NCBI RefSeq assembly: GCF_002443255.2
Contig: NW_019211455.1
Coordinates: 11,130,503 to 11,194,502, forward strand
From: Varroa destructor
Taxonomy: Eukaryota; Arthropoda; Arachnida; Mesostigmata; Varroidae
DNA: 64,000 nucleotides
Reading direction: 5' to 3'
The position numbers and the translations under genes are program-made. The notes beneath the pieces are model-generated. The model ran no database searches and was not told the DNA's origin. It saw nothing but the letters and a program-made list of their open reading frames with translations. This document shows positions 49,301-62,014 of this stretch, in pieces. Position 1 is the stretch's first letter. Each line of letters starts with the position of its first letter.

Positions 49301-52300
49301 TAACCAATATTTAACACTGTAGTTAATTTTGAGCTCGCTCTAGCTAGCGGCAAGTACCTTCGCACATCCTGCATGATCCGCTGCGATGGATGGTATGACA
49401 GACACCTGGCTATCTAACACTTTGTCCGAGTTTGTTTTCATGTATTAGCGCATATACCGACATGCAAGGCCAATCTGGCGGGGTACGTTAGGGCGCCATT
49501 AGCCTGTGTTCGGACATCAACGATAGTTCAAAGCCCTAGTTTTCACTGGATAAAGGTAAGCATGAGACCAACTAAAACCTGAATGGGCTCCCATAGGGTT
49601 TTGCGCTGTGTTACAGATGTTAGTGACGCAGATTCTATCTTACATCAATGTTCAACAGTTTACTGGCTCTCGCGACCTACCTCTACGGCCTGTACAACAT
49701 GACGAACAAACTTAAGTGTGTTCTAAAATGTCCTGCGTCTCATGACCATCCATGTTCCCTGAGGCTATCCGCGCGAAGTTCGTGACATAGACCCTTTGCT
49801 GTCTTATGGGGCTGTGTGCAGATGGGATGGCTCACTAACTGGCTCAACTCTCCCCGAGTGCACGCGTATCACACATAGTCCACCGCCGACTACGGCACGG
49901 TGAACGTGGCCATCCAGCTCTGAGTCGTCTCCCTCTTTCGTGGCAAACTGACAAGCAGCAGCGAGACAGCATGCAGAAGCCAAGTCGTCATTTTTGCATG
50001 CGTCTATGGACGAAGAACGCCTGCAACGACGACGAATAGTGAGATAGCGGCACCAGTATGTGATGTGCATGTGGATTTCTCGACGATAGAGTCCTGCGCC
50101 TGCTGCGGGTCCAGCCAAAACCTTCGCTGGCTCTCTGGTTGCCAGAGAACGGCCAGAGCAAACATAACACAGTCTAGCCGTCGAGGAGTCGGTCAGGAGT
50201 TGATTTGCCAGGAGTCAAGCAACGTGTTCATTCCCTACTAACTTCCACCGTTCGACCCTACATGCTGGCCGTGCTCAGCGGTGTCAGGAGGAGCAAACTA
50301 GTTGGGAGCACTACGAAAGCGATAGAGTGCAAAGCACACAGAAAGAGAAAGGAGCAATGGAGATTGTAAGGGACCAACTATGTTGAACGTCCTTTGCGCC
50401 ACCTCCTATATATTACTATTATATGTTATGAAGCTAATAGAGACCTTGGCGTGCCCTCCAGCCACATCGTGCTAGCTAGCCGTCCCGTTGAGATCAGTAG
50501 CAGGCGGCAGGCTGGCTGGCTACATCCTCAGCTTGGTGGTTATAATAGCGGTACTACTAGTAGTGCGAGTGGTGGATACTGTAGTTGTAATAATGGTGGC
50601 CCTTGGCCGGCAACAGCAGCCAGTTAGCCTATGGCTGCGTGTTGTTCAGGCACAACCATGTACTATATTTCGTTCCAGAGCTAGGAATACTCAAGTGCCA
50701 CTTCTATGTTGACCCGGTCACTAGCGACCTCTGACTGGCACAACGCAGTTCGCGCGCGTTGGAATAATGTGTAAATGGTAGCACGAGGGCAAGCTGTGAA
50801 GAGTTGCGTAAAGGAACGGGTCCAGCCGGGGCAAAGCCGAAACGTCAGTGGCGCCCAACAGAAACGAACCAACGTGAACGTATGAAGAAATGGCTGGACG
50901 GCAGGCAAGCAGGCCAGCGCCAGCGCCAGCATGGAGGGACGGTGACGGCCGTTCGCTACGCCCCCATTGCTACCATAACTAGTACTGTTAACGTCCAACC
51001 GATTACCCTACGGTGTAAGGCTTAAACGAATAAGCGAAAGAACAAGGACCAAACCGAAGATATTGAGCAGGCGGTGTTTTTGGGTTGGGCCTTTAGGAAG
51101 AGGACCTTTCGCTAGACTTTAGCTTCAACCGTGGCCCCTCTAAGCGGTATGTAGTTTTCGATCCAACGAGAAGTGAAAGGTTGCGTTTCCTCGTTTCTAG
51201 TATTCCATTTCCCTCGTTTTCGTATGTTCGCACGTTGCGGCAAGGGCGGTAGCGATGGAAGTAGCCAAACTGGAAACGTCAGTGATGATGGCAGCGATGC
51301 TTCTGCTCTTAGCCTGGAGAACCGGCTCACTCGCTCGCTCGTTCGAAGAGTCGAAGAGATTCGCCAGAGTTGACAAGGGCGCTCGAGAAGCTGCCATTTT
51401 AAATATAATTTAAACACGCGTCCTGACAGGCCGACACCTTGATTCAGATGAGTCGAACTAGTGTGGCCGGAGAATTCACGGGGAGAGAGATAGTAAAGAA
51501 TTGGTGTACACCATAGGAACACTGGCGGCGAATGGAGAAGTGACTGTAGTGTTAGATGGTAGCGGTGAAAACGAGGTAGCGGTGGAGATGACGGGGTGCG
51601 ACCCAAGGGATCGGAAAGGAGTTGGATTAGGGGAATGGAAAAGTGGTGTATGAGAAAAAAAAAAAAAAAAAAAGAAGCAAGGAAGAACGGACCAAGAGGA
51701 CGGGAGCAAGGGCAAAGGGAAAGCAGGAAAGTCACTGCGGGTGCCTATTCACTATGGCGGCCAATGGTGGATAGCGGATACCAAATGGTTGGATTTCTAG
51801 CCGCCAGCTTGGAGAATCGTCGAGGTGTTGGCAGGGCTAGTGCCTGGATGAAGATGGGCACCACTACCACTATGGGGAGCCGATGATCTAAGGAGAACGG
51901 GGCATTGAACGGCTGCCGCTCTAAAAATCCGCCACTGCATACGGATGTAGCGTACGTTCAGGAGGGCTGGATGGTTCTTTTTTTCGTTCCGTATCGCTTA
52001 GAGTTTCTCTTATACGTGATCCCAGTGGAAACATCTAGAGAAGGCAAAGTTCAGTAGCTTACCAGGACGGTGCTCAAGGTTTAACTGTCCGCCAACTATT
52101 CGAAGTGAAACACAAGCACAGGCAATTTAGATCGGTGCAAATATCGACGCGCGACAAATATGAAATCCTTTCGCTTTTTTCAGTTTTCTTGTTTTCTTTA
52201 AAGTCATTCTTCGGCGAGAGATATAATCCCACACAATTCTCCGTCCATTTTTAGCTTAGTCGAAAAAGCCTCGAGATCAATTCTTTACCCTTTCTGTAAG

Positions 52301-53890
52301 TATGACCAATGTTAGGTTACATATATGTGTACGCCTACAGAACACCGGTAAGAGCAGCCGGATGGGATCAGTAAACTATATAGGAAATACAACAACCTCA
52401 GTTTTATCTCAAAGGTGTTTCGCTTCCTTCTCACGAGGGCCCCACCAGTTTTTGTTCTACCTCACATAAGAAGCAGGAGTTTGGTGGTGGAGTACGCTGA
52501 ACCTCTGCCTTCTTCTTTTCACCAAACTTAGCAGCTATTGCTTTGCTGCGTACTTAAGTTCCGCCATACCTGAACACGGTGAGCCACGCTGTTCTCACGC
52601 AATTGAAGCGCCAAAGACGCTTGTACAAGCTATCTAAAAGAAGTAGGCACACTGGCGAACAGCACACGGCAAATTTCACCCCCATAGTCGGCCATAAGGC
52701 TCCGCCGTTGATACCCATTCCTCTTATCCCGACGGCTGTATCTAAGCAGCCATAGCAGTTAAGTTACGCGAGGCCAGCAGTGTTTGTCGATGTTAGTGGT
52801 AGCCGTGCCACCACTACTGGGCCATAGACGGGGTAACTTGAAAGTACTGCTTGGTCCAGAGAACGGCGCTCAAATGCGTCGTAACTAGCTGCTCCTTCTT
52901 AATTCAAGTGCTGCGTCTGCCATCACCCCCATTCTATGCGGAAGATTAGGGAGTTGACGACCGACGCCGCGCTTCATCTGCTTCGGCTTTTTCCCTCTAT
53001 CTCTTCTTGTAATCAACGTTATCGCACTGACTCCTCCCACGTACTGTCTAAAGACAACGGCCATAGTTATTCTAACCAGCGGCGGCAGCAGAAACGATGA
53101 GAATATCGCTCAGCTCGGCTTGCCACTTCTGAACGTATGAAACATTATATACAAGGTAACTTACAGCCTCGAAGGCAACTTCGAGCCAGCCTCGTTTCAA
53201 CTGAAGAACCATCCTTGCTTTGTTCTCGAGTCGAAGGAGTGCCAAGCTTGTTCAATAGCTTGGTGCTGCTGGAGGCTTGCGACGATTCCGTTGGTGTGAC
53301 AGAGCGAGGCGCAATCCGTCGACAGCACGACGGATGGGCTGCGACGAGCCCAAAAGCAGCGGCTACAAGATGTGGGTTCGAGAGGGCGTGCCGAGCATGT
53401 GGCACGGGAGGCGGAAAAAGTTGGAGGCTTGGCGCTGCCGATGCTGCAGCTGGTACGGCCAGCCTGAAGGCAACTGTCCTGAAGGCGAGCTTGCCGCGGC
53501 TTCCTGTGCGAACAGAATTTCCAAGAGATTCGTGAATCGCAGAATGAGATATAGCAGTGCCTCATTAACACGATCGCCATTCCCTAGTAGCAAGCAAGCC
53601 TGCACCCGCTTATCATATGTTTCCTGGCTAAAGAGCGCCATCGAAAACAGCAAACGTGGCCCAGTCACATAGGCTGTCAGTGTTACTGCCGCAGCGTCGA
53701 TACCTTCTTCTAACCGAATACTGCCTCCGAAAGTCGGTCGGAAGTGGAGCGTGCACCAACGAGATGACGGGCGGGTGGATTAGCCACTCAGCCAGCAAAT
53801 GGCGAAGACGAAGTAGAACAAACGTGCGGAACAATAATGGACGGTGATTGCACTAAGTAGAACTATGCACAAATTGTGTCTTTCTTTACC
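49300..53890. other. Long GC-richer block
   Basis: GC-richer, CpG-containing sequence with many overlapping open frames, including a 207-codon - strand frame (51112-51735). That frame is largely the complement of a purine-rich run and contains a poly-Phe stretch opposite the A19 run, so I do not call it. At 53137-53672 two + and three - frames overlap and cannot be resolved. This may be the leader or 5' region of the candidate exon at 53895. Confidence 0.4.
51655..51673 (+). repeat. A19 homopolymer in a purine-rich run
   Basis: Nineteen A bases inside a purine-dominated stretch (about 51590-51735). A retroposed tail is possible, but no duplication or element body flanks it clearly. Confidence 0.9.
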
Positions 53891-53894
53891 GAAG

Positions 53895-54104
53895 TTCGCA
53901 GAAGACGCCTCTAGAAAGAGCTTTGGAAAGGCAGCAGCCCGAACACGGATGGGTAGCGAAATTTTAGCCGAGCTAAACGCTATCGTTGATCCTAAACAAA
54001 AAAAATTCCCACTTACTATCAGGCATAAAGTGGGTGGGAAAATGACCGCTTTCGATTTCGGTCATCGGATTATCATCCTGGACCCATTATCTCGACTAGA
54101 GTAG
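53895..54104 (+). CDS. Candidate terminal exon, unknown basic protein segment
   Basis: A pyrimidine tract (TGTGTCTTTCTTTACCGAAG, ending 53894) precedes a phase-0 frame of 69 codons that ends in TAG at 54102-54104. A second acceptor, GTTCGCAG, lies at 53901. The first 25 residues are rich in Ala, Arg, Lys and Ser. Then follow an acidic and hydrophobic helix-like stretch, a Lys-rich loop and a C-terminal hydrophobic strand-like segment. Composition is protein-like and GC content is above the downstream flank. I do not recognise a domain. The upstream exon is not resolved. Confidence 0.3.
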   Translation, partial: FAEDASRKSFGKAAARTRMGSEILAELNAIVDPKQKKFPLTIRHKVGGKMTAFDFGHRIIILDPLSRLE

Positions 54105-54109
54105 TCAGT

Positions 54110-57100
54110 TGACTGATGATATCGAACTGCGCGTGATCTATGGACAATGCAAGCGTAAACTTTGTCCCGGCCAATACTATAATTGTTAATTACTGGAGTG
54201 CGCAATACACATGGGGAAGGTATTTTCGTCTATCGAAAGTTCCTTTGTTCAATCATCAGGTCGAAGTGTAGCGTAACAAATTGTTGGAGATTTTTCTCAA
54301 TCCTTATTTTATCAATTTATGTAGATTTTCTTGAGGACCAATACCAGATACTTAGTTCTATAAGTCGAACATCTATAGCGTAGATTCAAGCTTAGTAGTG
54401 ATTTATGCAGCTAGGAATTCGTAGGACAAATCCGGTGAAAGACCTAATGTGGTCGTCTCCAGAGGCAAATCGTTAGAAGATGTTTAATTCCAAAATTTAT
54501 ACGATTTCCCATTAGACTGCGATGCACACGAAAAGTTTTTGATCTTTGTTAATTTTAGTTAACAGCTGCCACCATTTGAAGCATGCAATAAACGCGTTTG
54601 TGCTGAGATTTGTTTTCTGAACATCGCGAAGCCTACAAAAAGTACTTAGATTATCTCGCTCTTTTTGCTAGTAGATATAGTTTATGGGGTTTGTTTAAAC
54701 AGATTTTTGCCGTTAGTCTCATACTGTATCTAGAGTAGAACCATGTTAAAGTTCGTCACCAGCATAGGCGACCGTCTGTTACGTGCACAGGCCGAATTTC
54801 AGACATTTGCCGTGTCGCTTCCATTGATTCGATCGTGTCGACAGGCTGTATCAGCAAGTTAAAGTTCTCGAATCGCAATCTTTTCCGAACTAGAGCGTCG
54901 TGGGTATTTTTTTAGTTCCGTCTTTTACTATATCTACCAAAAACTATCGTGTCGTACCATTTTATTGCAATAGAATTGCCCGAGTTATGTATGACAGTAT
55001 GTGAGGTTAAGTGGAATAGATTTATTTAAATATTGTATTCGAAAGCATCTCTCTTCCATTCGTACGCGCCATTTTCGAATGTTGTCCCCAATACAGTAAG
55101 TTCAGACTTTCTGTCTAATATTTTCGTACCTCCCGCAAAGCCTTTCAGCACGGGGATTCCCGTATTGGACAGGCAGGTGGCTGGGTTTATTCGTCTGTGC
55201 TATGATCCAACTGTCAAAATCTGTTTCGTCTTTTCACAGTCATCGGCCTGTAATCGGTCAGTCCGCTACAATAGGACAGCAAGCTCTTTCTCTAAAGCTA
55301 CAAAGCTAGCGGATTGGCGGTGCAAAAGGGCATAACACAAATACGCTTCCTCCCTGCGCCACCCACATCATCTTCGGTCACACCCATCGGCTGAGGCCAA
55401 TATCTCCCTCTAGACTGAAGTACATGATCATCGTCGTCATTTATGTAACGGTAGCTCCCAGCAGATGTGGATAAAATATGTTACCAGGGTCCTGCTGTCC
55501 GACGCGGGGTAACACTGTCACAAATATGAATGACACTACCTACACGTTCACGTTGTCCTATAGGACGTATGGTAAATGGGTCAGCGAAATAGATTCTGTT
55601 TTAGTAAAAACATGTCCTGTGTTAAGGCCATGGCGGCCGACTCTCGTGACCAACTACTGTACTGGTGGGAAGCTTCGAGTGAACATATAGAAGATATTTG
55701 CAAAATATATTTATTTTTAGCCGTGGCAGTCGTCGAAAGCAGCTCTGAACTTCAGCGGGGTTATCAATTTAGTTCGATCACATTGTCCAACTCGTACAAC
55801 TACCGCATGCACTGAACAAACATCGTTGCTCATGCGCGCAGTTGATAGATCCAAGCTACGAGGTAGGACGCTGATGCGCTTTTCTTGAAACCGCACTGAT
55901 CGAAAACGAAATCAGAAAGGAAGTACCTTGTTACTACTTAAACCGAGCTTGTCTGATGGAAAAATCTATTCGAGCAACCGAAAACGGCCTTTTTTTTTTG
56001 ACGATTGACCCCGTTTTTCGTATGTGTACCCGCGCTTATTTGGCCCACCTCTCGTATATTTGTGGTTTTGTTATAAGGGCTTTTCAACGAGTGCAAAGGG
56101 TGTAGAGGGTCCCGCCTCTGTCGTTCTCTCTTAGAGCACTTTCATGTTCCCCGCTAGGGAGTTGCTTCATATACGGATGAAAAGGTCCATTGCCTTCTGT
56201 GTTTATTTTGGCAGAGAGCGGTTGCCTTTGATGCGTTTGTGGAATCGGCGATATTGTAGCAAGGCTGGCGTACGTATATGTACGGTGGTGATAATCCCGT
56301 CAAAATGGCTTGCACCCGAAGGATATTTGGAGTTGTACTTATCTTGAGTAGTAGAAATAATTTATTTGATGCACCACCTCAATATTATTGACGGTTGTTT
56401 ATAATTGGGTACTTTGTTAGCTGTTCTCCTTAGTGTGTTCGTATTTGCGTATTGTTCTAGGAAGCTTGAAACTCAGCGATGAACACCGCCTGGGTTGTAG
56501 CAAACGTTATATATTTATATACATTGAACAAAGGGGATTTCAGCCTTTTTCAGTTTGATATATACATAAGTTATAAACAGATTATATTTGAAACGATGCT
56601 AGTCTGCGTTATGGCCCACGATTAAACTTGCTCATCCGTGAATAGTTATATCTGCCTAATAGAGCTTGTTGAATATCGTTTGTTACCCCTTGTTTCAACA
56701 TATTTCTTAATTTTTCAACGAACTTACTGTCCACAGCGGTATGAACCATGGGTCTATAATGTAATGATCCTTGTATCTCGTACCAATTTTCACTACCGTA
56801 CTGATATGACATTATTTAGTAGATAGTGTAATGACCTCCCCTAGAAGAGATTTTTTTTACTTGTACAAAATCCCCATCAAACTTTAGCTTAGACATAGAG
56901 ACTTTTAAGCCCGAAGAGTGGAGACTCTCGATCGAGGCGATCAGGAAAATTTTTTCTTATATATATATATATATATATAAGAAAAACTAATCCGAATTTC
57001 TAAATAGTGTTTATTCCTGTTTCGTGTCTTTTGAGCAGTCTTCCATTCTACTAATTATTGCAGATTGTCCAAATGTTTGCTGGACTTCAGTGACCTCAGC

Positions 57101-57850
57101 TTTATTTTCATAGCTCTCGAACGTAAGTACGATCTGTTGCTGATAACCAAACTATATCAATAAGTGTTAATGTTTCGTCAAGTGAGAGCGTATAAATATC
57201 ATTCTTATTATATTTAATAGTAGTTTTCTGTAGGCTGTAAGAAACTGTTTTCATTTCGCTATTCTAGCGAAGTTCAGGCGATTACTGCTCTCTCACGAAC
57301 CAATGGTTAAAAACAAAAACAGAGAGATAGTCTCAGAGAGAGATAGAAAATATTTGATTGATTAACACTAAATTATATTGACACATCTTTTTTTTTCATA
57401 TTACATTGTGCATACGTGTATCTATTAATGAAATACAATACGCACCCTCCTTTATCGCGGGGAATTGTGTATGGAATATGAGGAGGCGCACGTTCGTCTC
57501 TGCAAGTATTATCAACCCTCATCAAGCTAAAACGCACTCTTTTTATGGCGAAACATAATAATTAGTGATATTAGTTAAAAATAAATAGCACTGCAGAGGG
57601 TTCATGGCATCTTCCCTATAAGAAAACCAGCCTTCAACATTTTTTCTTAAACATGGTTAACCCTAGCGGAGGTACAGTATCTCTAAATCAATTGCAGAAG
57701 GCTTTTCACGGTAATTGCATACCATACCTGCATCGTATTACCTGAGGAAGTTTCTTAAGTTGAATGGAGAAGTTCGGCCTCTGGCTATAAAGCTTGATCA
57801 TTACAATTACAATAGTATTTCTTTGTAAATCCGTTCCGCGTTGACGAAAA
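54110..57850. other. AT-rich stretch with no supported gene
   Basis: Mostly AT-rich. A frame at 55033-55335 contains an ATACA|GTAAGT donor (GT at 55096) but no clear start or acceptor. Frames at 55478-55815 overlap each other. A perfect palindrome lies at 56951. No gene is called. Confidence 0.45.
56951..56986. repeat. Perfect 36-base palindrome with TA core
   Basis: TTTTTCTTA, then a TA run, then TAAGAAAAA form an exact inverted repeat over all 36 bases. The non-TA ends, TTTTTCTT and AAGAAAAA, are what make it more than a microsatellite. It can extrude as a cruciform. Confidence 0.9.
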
Positions 57851-57859
57851 CCAAGATAC

Positions 57860-58014
57860 CTTTTGTGTCTAAACGACCTGTCACAGCTCCCGTATTCTAC
57901 GCTAGGCAACCGCCTGGAGCCCGAAATCAGAGGAGCATTAAATCGTTCTAACTGCGTGGAACTGCCTGTGCTATGTGGTAAGATTAACACTGATCTCGGG
58001 CTTTTGTCCGCCAT
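57860..58014 (-). CDS. Candidate first coding exon on the - strand
   Basis: An ATG at 58014-58012 opens 51 codons and ends at ACAAAAG|GTATCT (donor GT at 57859-57858), leaving two bases. The start is polar (Met-Ala-Asp-Lys-Ser-Pro-Arg) and the whole has mixed, soluble-protein composition with two-base exit phase. GC is higher than in the AT-rich flanks, and a hairpin lies about 110 bases upstream. However, the + strand over the same bases is also a plausible exon (57887-57977), so the strand is uncertain. Confidence 0.27.
57887..57977 (+). CDS. Alternative + strand exon overlapping the - strand candidate
   Basis: The acceptor GACCTGTCACAG ends at 57886 and the donor CTATGTG|GTAAGA starts at 57978. 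They bound 91 bases, giving 30 open codons and one extra base. The translation is rich in Leu, Asn, Arg and Glu with two cysteines. Both splice sites are good, which makes it a true competitor to the - strand reading. At most one of the two is likely to be real. Confidence 0.2.
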
Positions 58015-58124
58015 CAACCGGGATCAGGCGCGTTTCCTCTCAAATGAACGTGGATCTGTTGGCCGACGTCGCAACACGACACACCCGAGTGATCTATCTG
58101 CCTTTTCCCACTGTGACAAGCGAG

Positions 58125-58146
58125 CTCAATGCTGAGGAGCATTGAG
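58125..58146. repeat. Inverted repeat, 9-bp stem with 4-nt loop
   Basis: CTCAATGCT pairs exactly with AGCATTGAG across GAGG. It lies in the CpG-containing segment upstream of the - strand candidate exon at 58014 and could fold in its leader RNA. Confidence 0.7.
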
Positions 58147-59954
58147 GTGCCGGTTCGATGTCTAGACTCGGGTGGAACATAGTCGAGACGGGCCTTACTC
58201 AGCAGGCCTGACCTAAAACCTGCTAGGTGTCAGTCTCAGGAAATGGTATGTTAACCACTAGAAGCTGTATCTGTAAACGGTTAGTACGGTCAGCGATCTT
58301 TATAACGATGCGGACAACGAGGAACAATCCTGCCTCAAGGAATTACCGTCATTTTTGAATAGTTGGAGATGGTGAAGTTTATTGGTCTTGTATACGTCTA
58401 GTCATTACTGGGTCGTGCTCGAAGGGTGTGATTTAAGGCTGCACGTTGTTGACAGTCTTATATGCGAGTCAACCACTCTTTAAACAGTTCTTGCGTGTAT
58501 ACGTGAAAAACTATTTAACGCAGCAGATACTTGCGATTACTAAAGTAGAGTTAAAACTACCATTTGGGTTGTTGTTTTAGTCTCTCGAAAATGACCCAAT
58601 TGCAATATTTGCAAAACGTTTAAGCTGTGAAGTACTATAAGCAATATCATAAACCGGCTTCACTATGAATAACAGCCAATTAGCGTAGACATCGCTCATT
58701 AATTACACCTCAAATTGATTAGTTCGTAACGCAAACAACTGAAGTGGTACAAGTAGCACGTGAGGTTCTCCAAGAGCTTCACAACTGGATAAGTAGTCTT
58801 GAGCAAGCAAATACCCTATTTAACAACTCTTATCAGTTTCATTGTTAAGGTCATATTTTCGTGCGACTATTAATTTTTCACTTGAGGAGGCAGGGAGCTA
58901 TACTATGTAATCGTAAAGAACAGGAAGATATATACTGTGTAACTAGATATAAGCGGAACGCCTTTTAAATTCATCCTCAACGTACGTCGAATCGGGCGTT
59001 CAAGAACCGGGCGCGTTGTACGAACGATAGATGAGCCAAAAGATGAATACGTAAAAGGCTGTCCTTTCACTGCGAAAGGACTCCGTTAGGTCAATTAGCG
59101 GGGCAAAGAAAAATACGAATTACGTTGCCTAAATCAAGGATAAGTTATTAAGTGTTGATCTTGTCTTCTCCAGAAATACATACGGCAGCTTTGTGTGTGG
59201 CAATTTTGAAGTAAATGAGGTACCTTTGCGTAAAAGGAGTAGCATATATTTCTCTATTTGCGTACATCTTAGTATAAACTCCGTGGTCAAACAATGGGCA
59301 TGTAAAAATATGTTTTCCGAACCGAATGCGCCATGATGCTATCAGTCATTGAAATAATAGAGGGATATTTGCGAGCGAAATTTAGTTTCCTTTTCATACG
59401 AGAATCTGCATTGTAATGGTGGTCTCGGCACTAATAGCCAAGAGGTGATTTAACGATGAGCTTATTTATTTCGACAAAACGATCTTTAAGAAGGCCACTT
59501 GTAAACTCAGCGACCCGAGAAGCCTGCTGTCAAACTCGACACGGTTAAACACGGCCGAAGCCAGCTACCATCCTGGAGGAGCTCGTCTGCCTTCGTTTTA
59601 TTATGAAGACAGCAGGTACTTTCAAATCTAAGCATTCTCGTAGTTATAACGATGACAAGTCGTATGAAGAACGTAAATTAAGTGCTGCTAATGCGCTTTA
59701 TCTCAGTAGCCGTGAAGTTATGTTTCTCTTATCATATTATAGTGTTTGTTAAATCTATCACGTAATAAGATTAGAATCTAATACCATATTGTTAGAGAAC
59801 ATTAGTAGCATAATGGCTCATTATGACCGTAGAAAATATAGGTTTAATGAATGTACAGTAAACGTTCAGCGTTTCTTAAGCTTCAGTCGATTTGTAGCAG
59901 AAAAAACCGGTTGACTATTTATCATTTATTGCATTTTATATGTCGCTGTCTTAC

Positions 59955-60008
59955 CCTCGCGTTGAAGCCATCTCACTATTTTTGTCAGCTTCATCATCCT
60001 TCACGTCA
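59955..60008 (-). CDS. Candidate 54-base acidic exon
   Basis: On the - strand an acceptor (ending CCCTTTGAAG) precedes 60008, and a donor GCGAGG|GTAAGA follows 59955. The 54 bases encode 17 complete codons rich in Asp, Lys, Glu and Ser, a strongly charged composition that is rare in translations of random AT-rich DNA. A stop lies directly upstream in frame, so the exon boundary is needed. It is compatible in phase with a cryptic donor in the 61466-61355 segment. The function is unknown. Confidence 0.25.
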
Positions 60009-61354
60009 CTTCAAAGGGTTCACGAGAACAGCGCTTGTTTTTAAGCTAGGCCCATGTAGCCATGTTTAATAGCTAACTATAGACAAAGTAAGCTCTCACA
60101 ACGGGCCGCCATTAGCTTGAGCGCGCTTGAGTTGCAAAACAATTTGAGCTCTGTTCTTCTTCTCCACAATTCCACGCAGAAGATCTATATAATCCTATAC
60201 AGCGAATGATGACTTGCGGATGTTTGTTTATTACCACATGCAGGAACGATAGCTAATTAGATATAACGTAGTTAAGATGTTTAGATTGATGTTGACCGCA
60301 GATCTTTTGTCGGGTTTATCGAGCATATACCTGTGTCAATCATACTGATTCGTATCCATACAATTATTTATAGTATTTTAGTAAACAAAGAAAGGGCGGT
60401 ATATCACCACGCGAAGACTATTTACCAACTACATGGGTTCTACCGAATTTAGCGTATATCCACTATGAGCTACGAGTAGCATCTAACAGCTGATGTGAAC
60501 CACTTGTTTTTGGCCTTGGAAAAATTTACAGTTGGCGAACTTGGGAGAAGTCGTTCGAATACTTACCCTACCAACAAAAAAAAAAAAACAAAAAATTTAC
60601 ATATAGCTTCGAATTTCCTTGCTAGCCGTGCGGCCCGTCGCCAATGAAGAGCAAAACGTATGAAGCAAGTGTAATACAGAAGCGTTGAAGAAATATAGCA
60701 GTCTGCAAAGAAAAAATGATAGAGTGCTGACTGCTCCGCGTAATGCATCAAGTGTTTGGCAGAGCGAAACTCGTTCAAAAACAAATGTATGCTCATCATG
60801 GGGGAAAAGAAACAATCAAAAAAAGTTATTCAGAAAATAACATTTTCTTGCGAAAAACTATGCTATCCTCATGGCCCGACCAAAGTGAGCATATGCTTTT
60901 ATTAGGCCGTGGTATCTTAATATCTGGCCCATTCTTCACTATATTAAGTGACTGCATGCGAAATAAATATGAGAAGGCGTGTGGCTTCGCAAAGCAGAAC
61001 TTCAGTAGTAGTGAAGTACATATTGCTTACTATGTGATAACTCACATGTGCGGCCGTACGTATCTAATGGAGTATTCCATTCTGTTTGGTTAAACGCTTC
61101 CTAATGAAATAGCATAGTAATGGCGTATTTATAGCATTTTTTCACACCTACACAAAAGTAAAGTCCGAATAAAAAACAAGCATTTATAATATGGGCGTTG
61201 TTTGTTTAGATACGAAAAAAAAATATTGAAAAAAGAACGTAACGATTTGTTTCATCCATTATCATTTTCAAACACGTATTATTGTTTTCGTTGAACAATA
61301 ACTAGGTCAGTAAATAAGTCCCCAATAGCATCCCATTTATTGTTGCGCTGACTT

Positions 61355-61466
61355 TTATATAGATGTTGAATAGAGACTATTATTTTTTGCAGAGATGTTT
61401 TCCATCTCAAGTTTCTCATCCCGCAGGATAAGGGCCTTAGCAAGCGACCTTCTCCCTTCGTCACGT
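61355..61466 (-). CDS. Candidate C-terminal coding segment, highly charged helix
   Basis: On the - strand, after TCTAG (61468-61467), the frame is open for 36 codons to TAA at 61357-61355. It begins Arg-Asp-Glu-Gly-Arg-Arg and continues with Leu, Lys, Glu and Arg spaced as in an amphipathic helix. The frame is also open upstream to about 61547. A second - strand frame (61479-61279, ending Gln-Arg-Lys-Gln) and a + strand frame after a strong TTTTTTGCAG acceptor at 61392 overlap it, so the segment is open three ways. The helix-like - frame is the most protein-like. Confidence 0.25.
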
Positions 61467-61567
61467 CTAGATTTTGCTTGTATTTTTTTTAAAAGAAACA
61501 CACTTAGTTGCCTGATTTCGGTCAACGTGAACGCGCCAGCCGTAGGTGACAGTTATTCGCGTTATAC

Positions 61568-61613
61568 TTTTTGCCCTGAGAAGGGGACTTTCCTTCGTAC
61601 CGGTTGGTTCTCA
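61568..61613 (-). CDS. Candidate short exon linking two - strand segments
   Basis: The acceptor CCATTACATTTAG ends at 61614. Two bases complete a codon split from 62218, then 14 codons of basic, Gly/Ser/Lys-rich sequence run to a moderate donor AAAAA|GTATAA (GT at 61567-61566). The exit phase joins the segment starting at 61466. The phases fit on both sides, but the donor is weak, so the chain is tentative. Confidence 0.17.
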
Positions 61614-61992
61614 CTAAATGTAATGGATAGAAATCCTTTTATCTACAATCACGCCCATTTTCGCTAACGGTACCTACAATTTCCCTCATAGGAACGCTCG
61701 TTGCCGTCATCGTTACCACGAGCACCATCACCGACCGTTTGTTTCGTAAAAGCTTTCCTTTGTTTTATTCCGTTGAAATTTTCTTGATCGCATGAACAAG
61801 TCATATAAACCAGTAGGTGAACTATAGATACGCCGTCAACAACGAATTCGATTAGCGGCGAATGGGCAATCGTTCGCGCCCCTCAGACCTTTGTCGATGC
61901 ATTCCGTAGTAATGCTTAGAGAGCCTTGGACGAGTTTCGGGCGGTGGGTGAGAATTTCACGTTTTGAAAAGCCGCGGGTAAATTTCGACGTC

Positions 61993-62014
61993 TGCTCCTA
62001 TAATTCATACCGCA
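61993..62014 (+). repeat. 22-mer, copy 1 of a dispersed near-identical pair
   Basis: A 22-base unit beginning TGCTCCTATAATTCATA recurs at 62569-62590 with one mismatch. This copy is not inside a TA tract. Confidence 0.8.

Noticed and set aside
51112..51735. 207-codon open frame on the - strand
   Set aside because: It is the complement of a purine-rich run and contains a poly-Phe stretch opposite the A19 tract; composition is skewed and no domain is visible.
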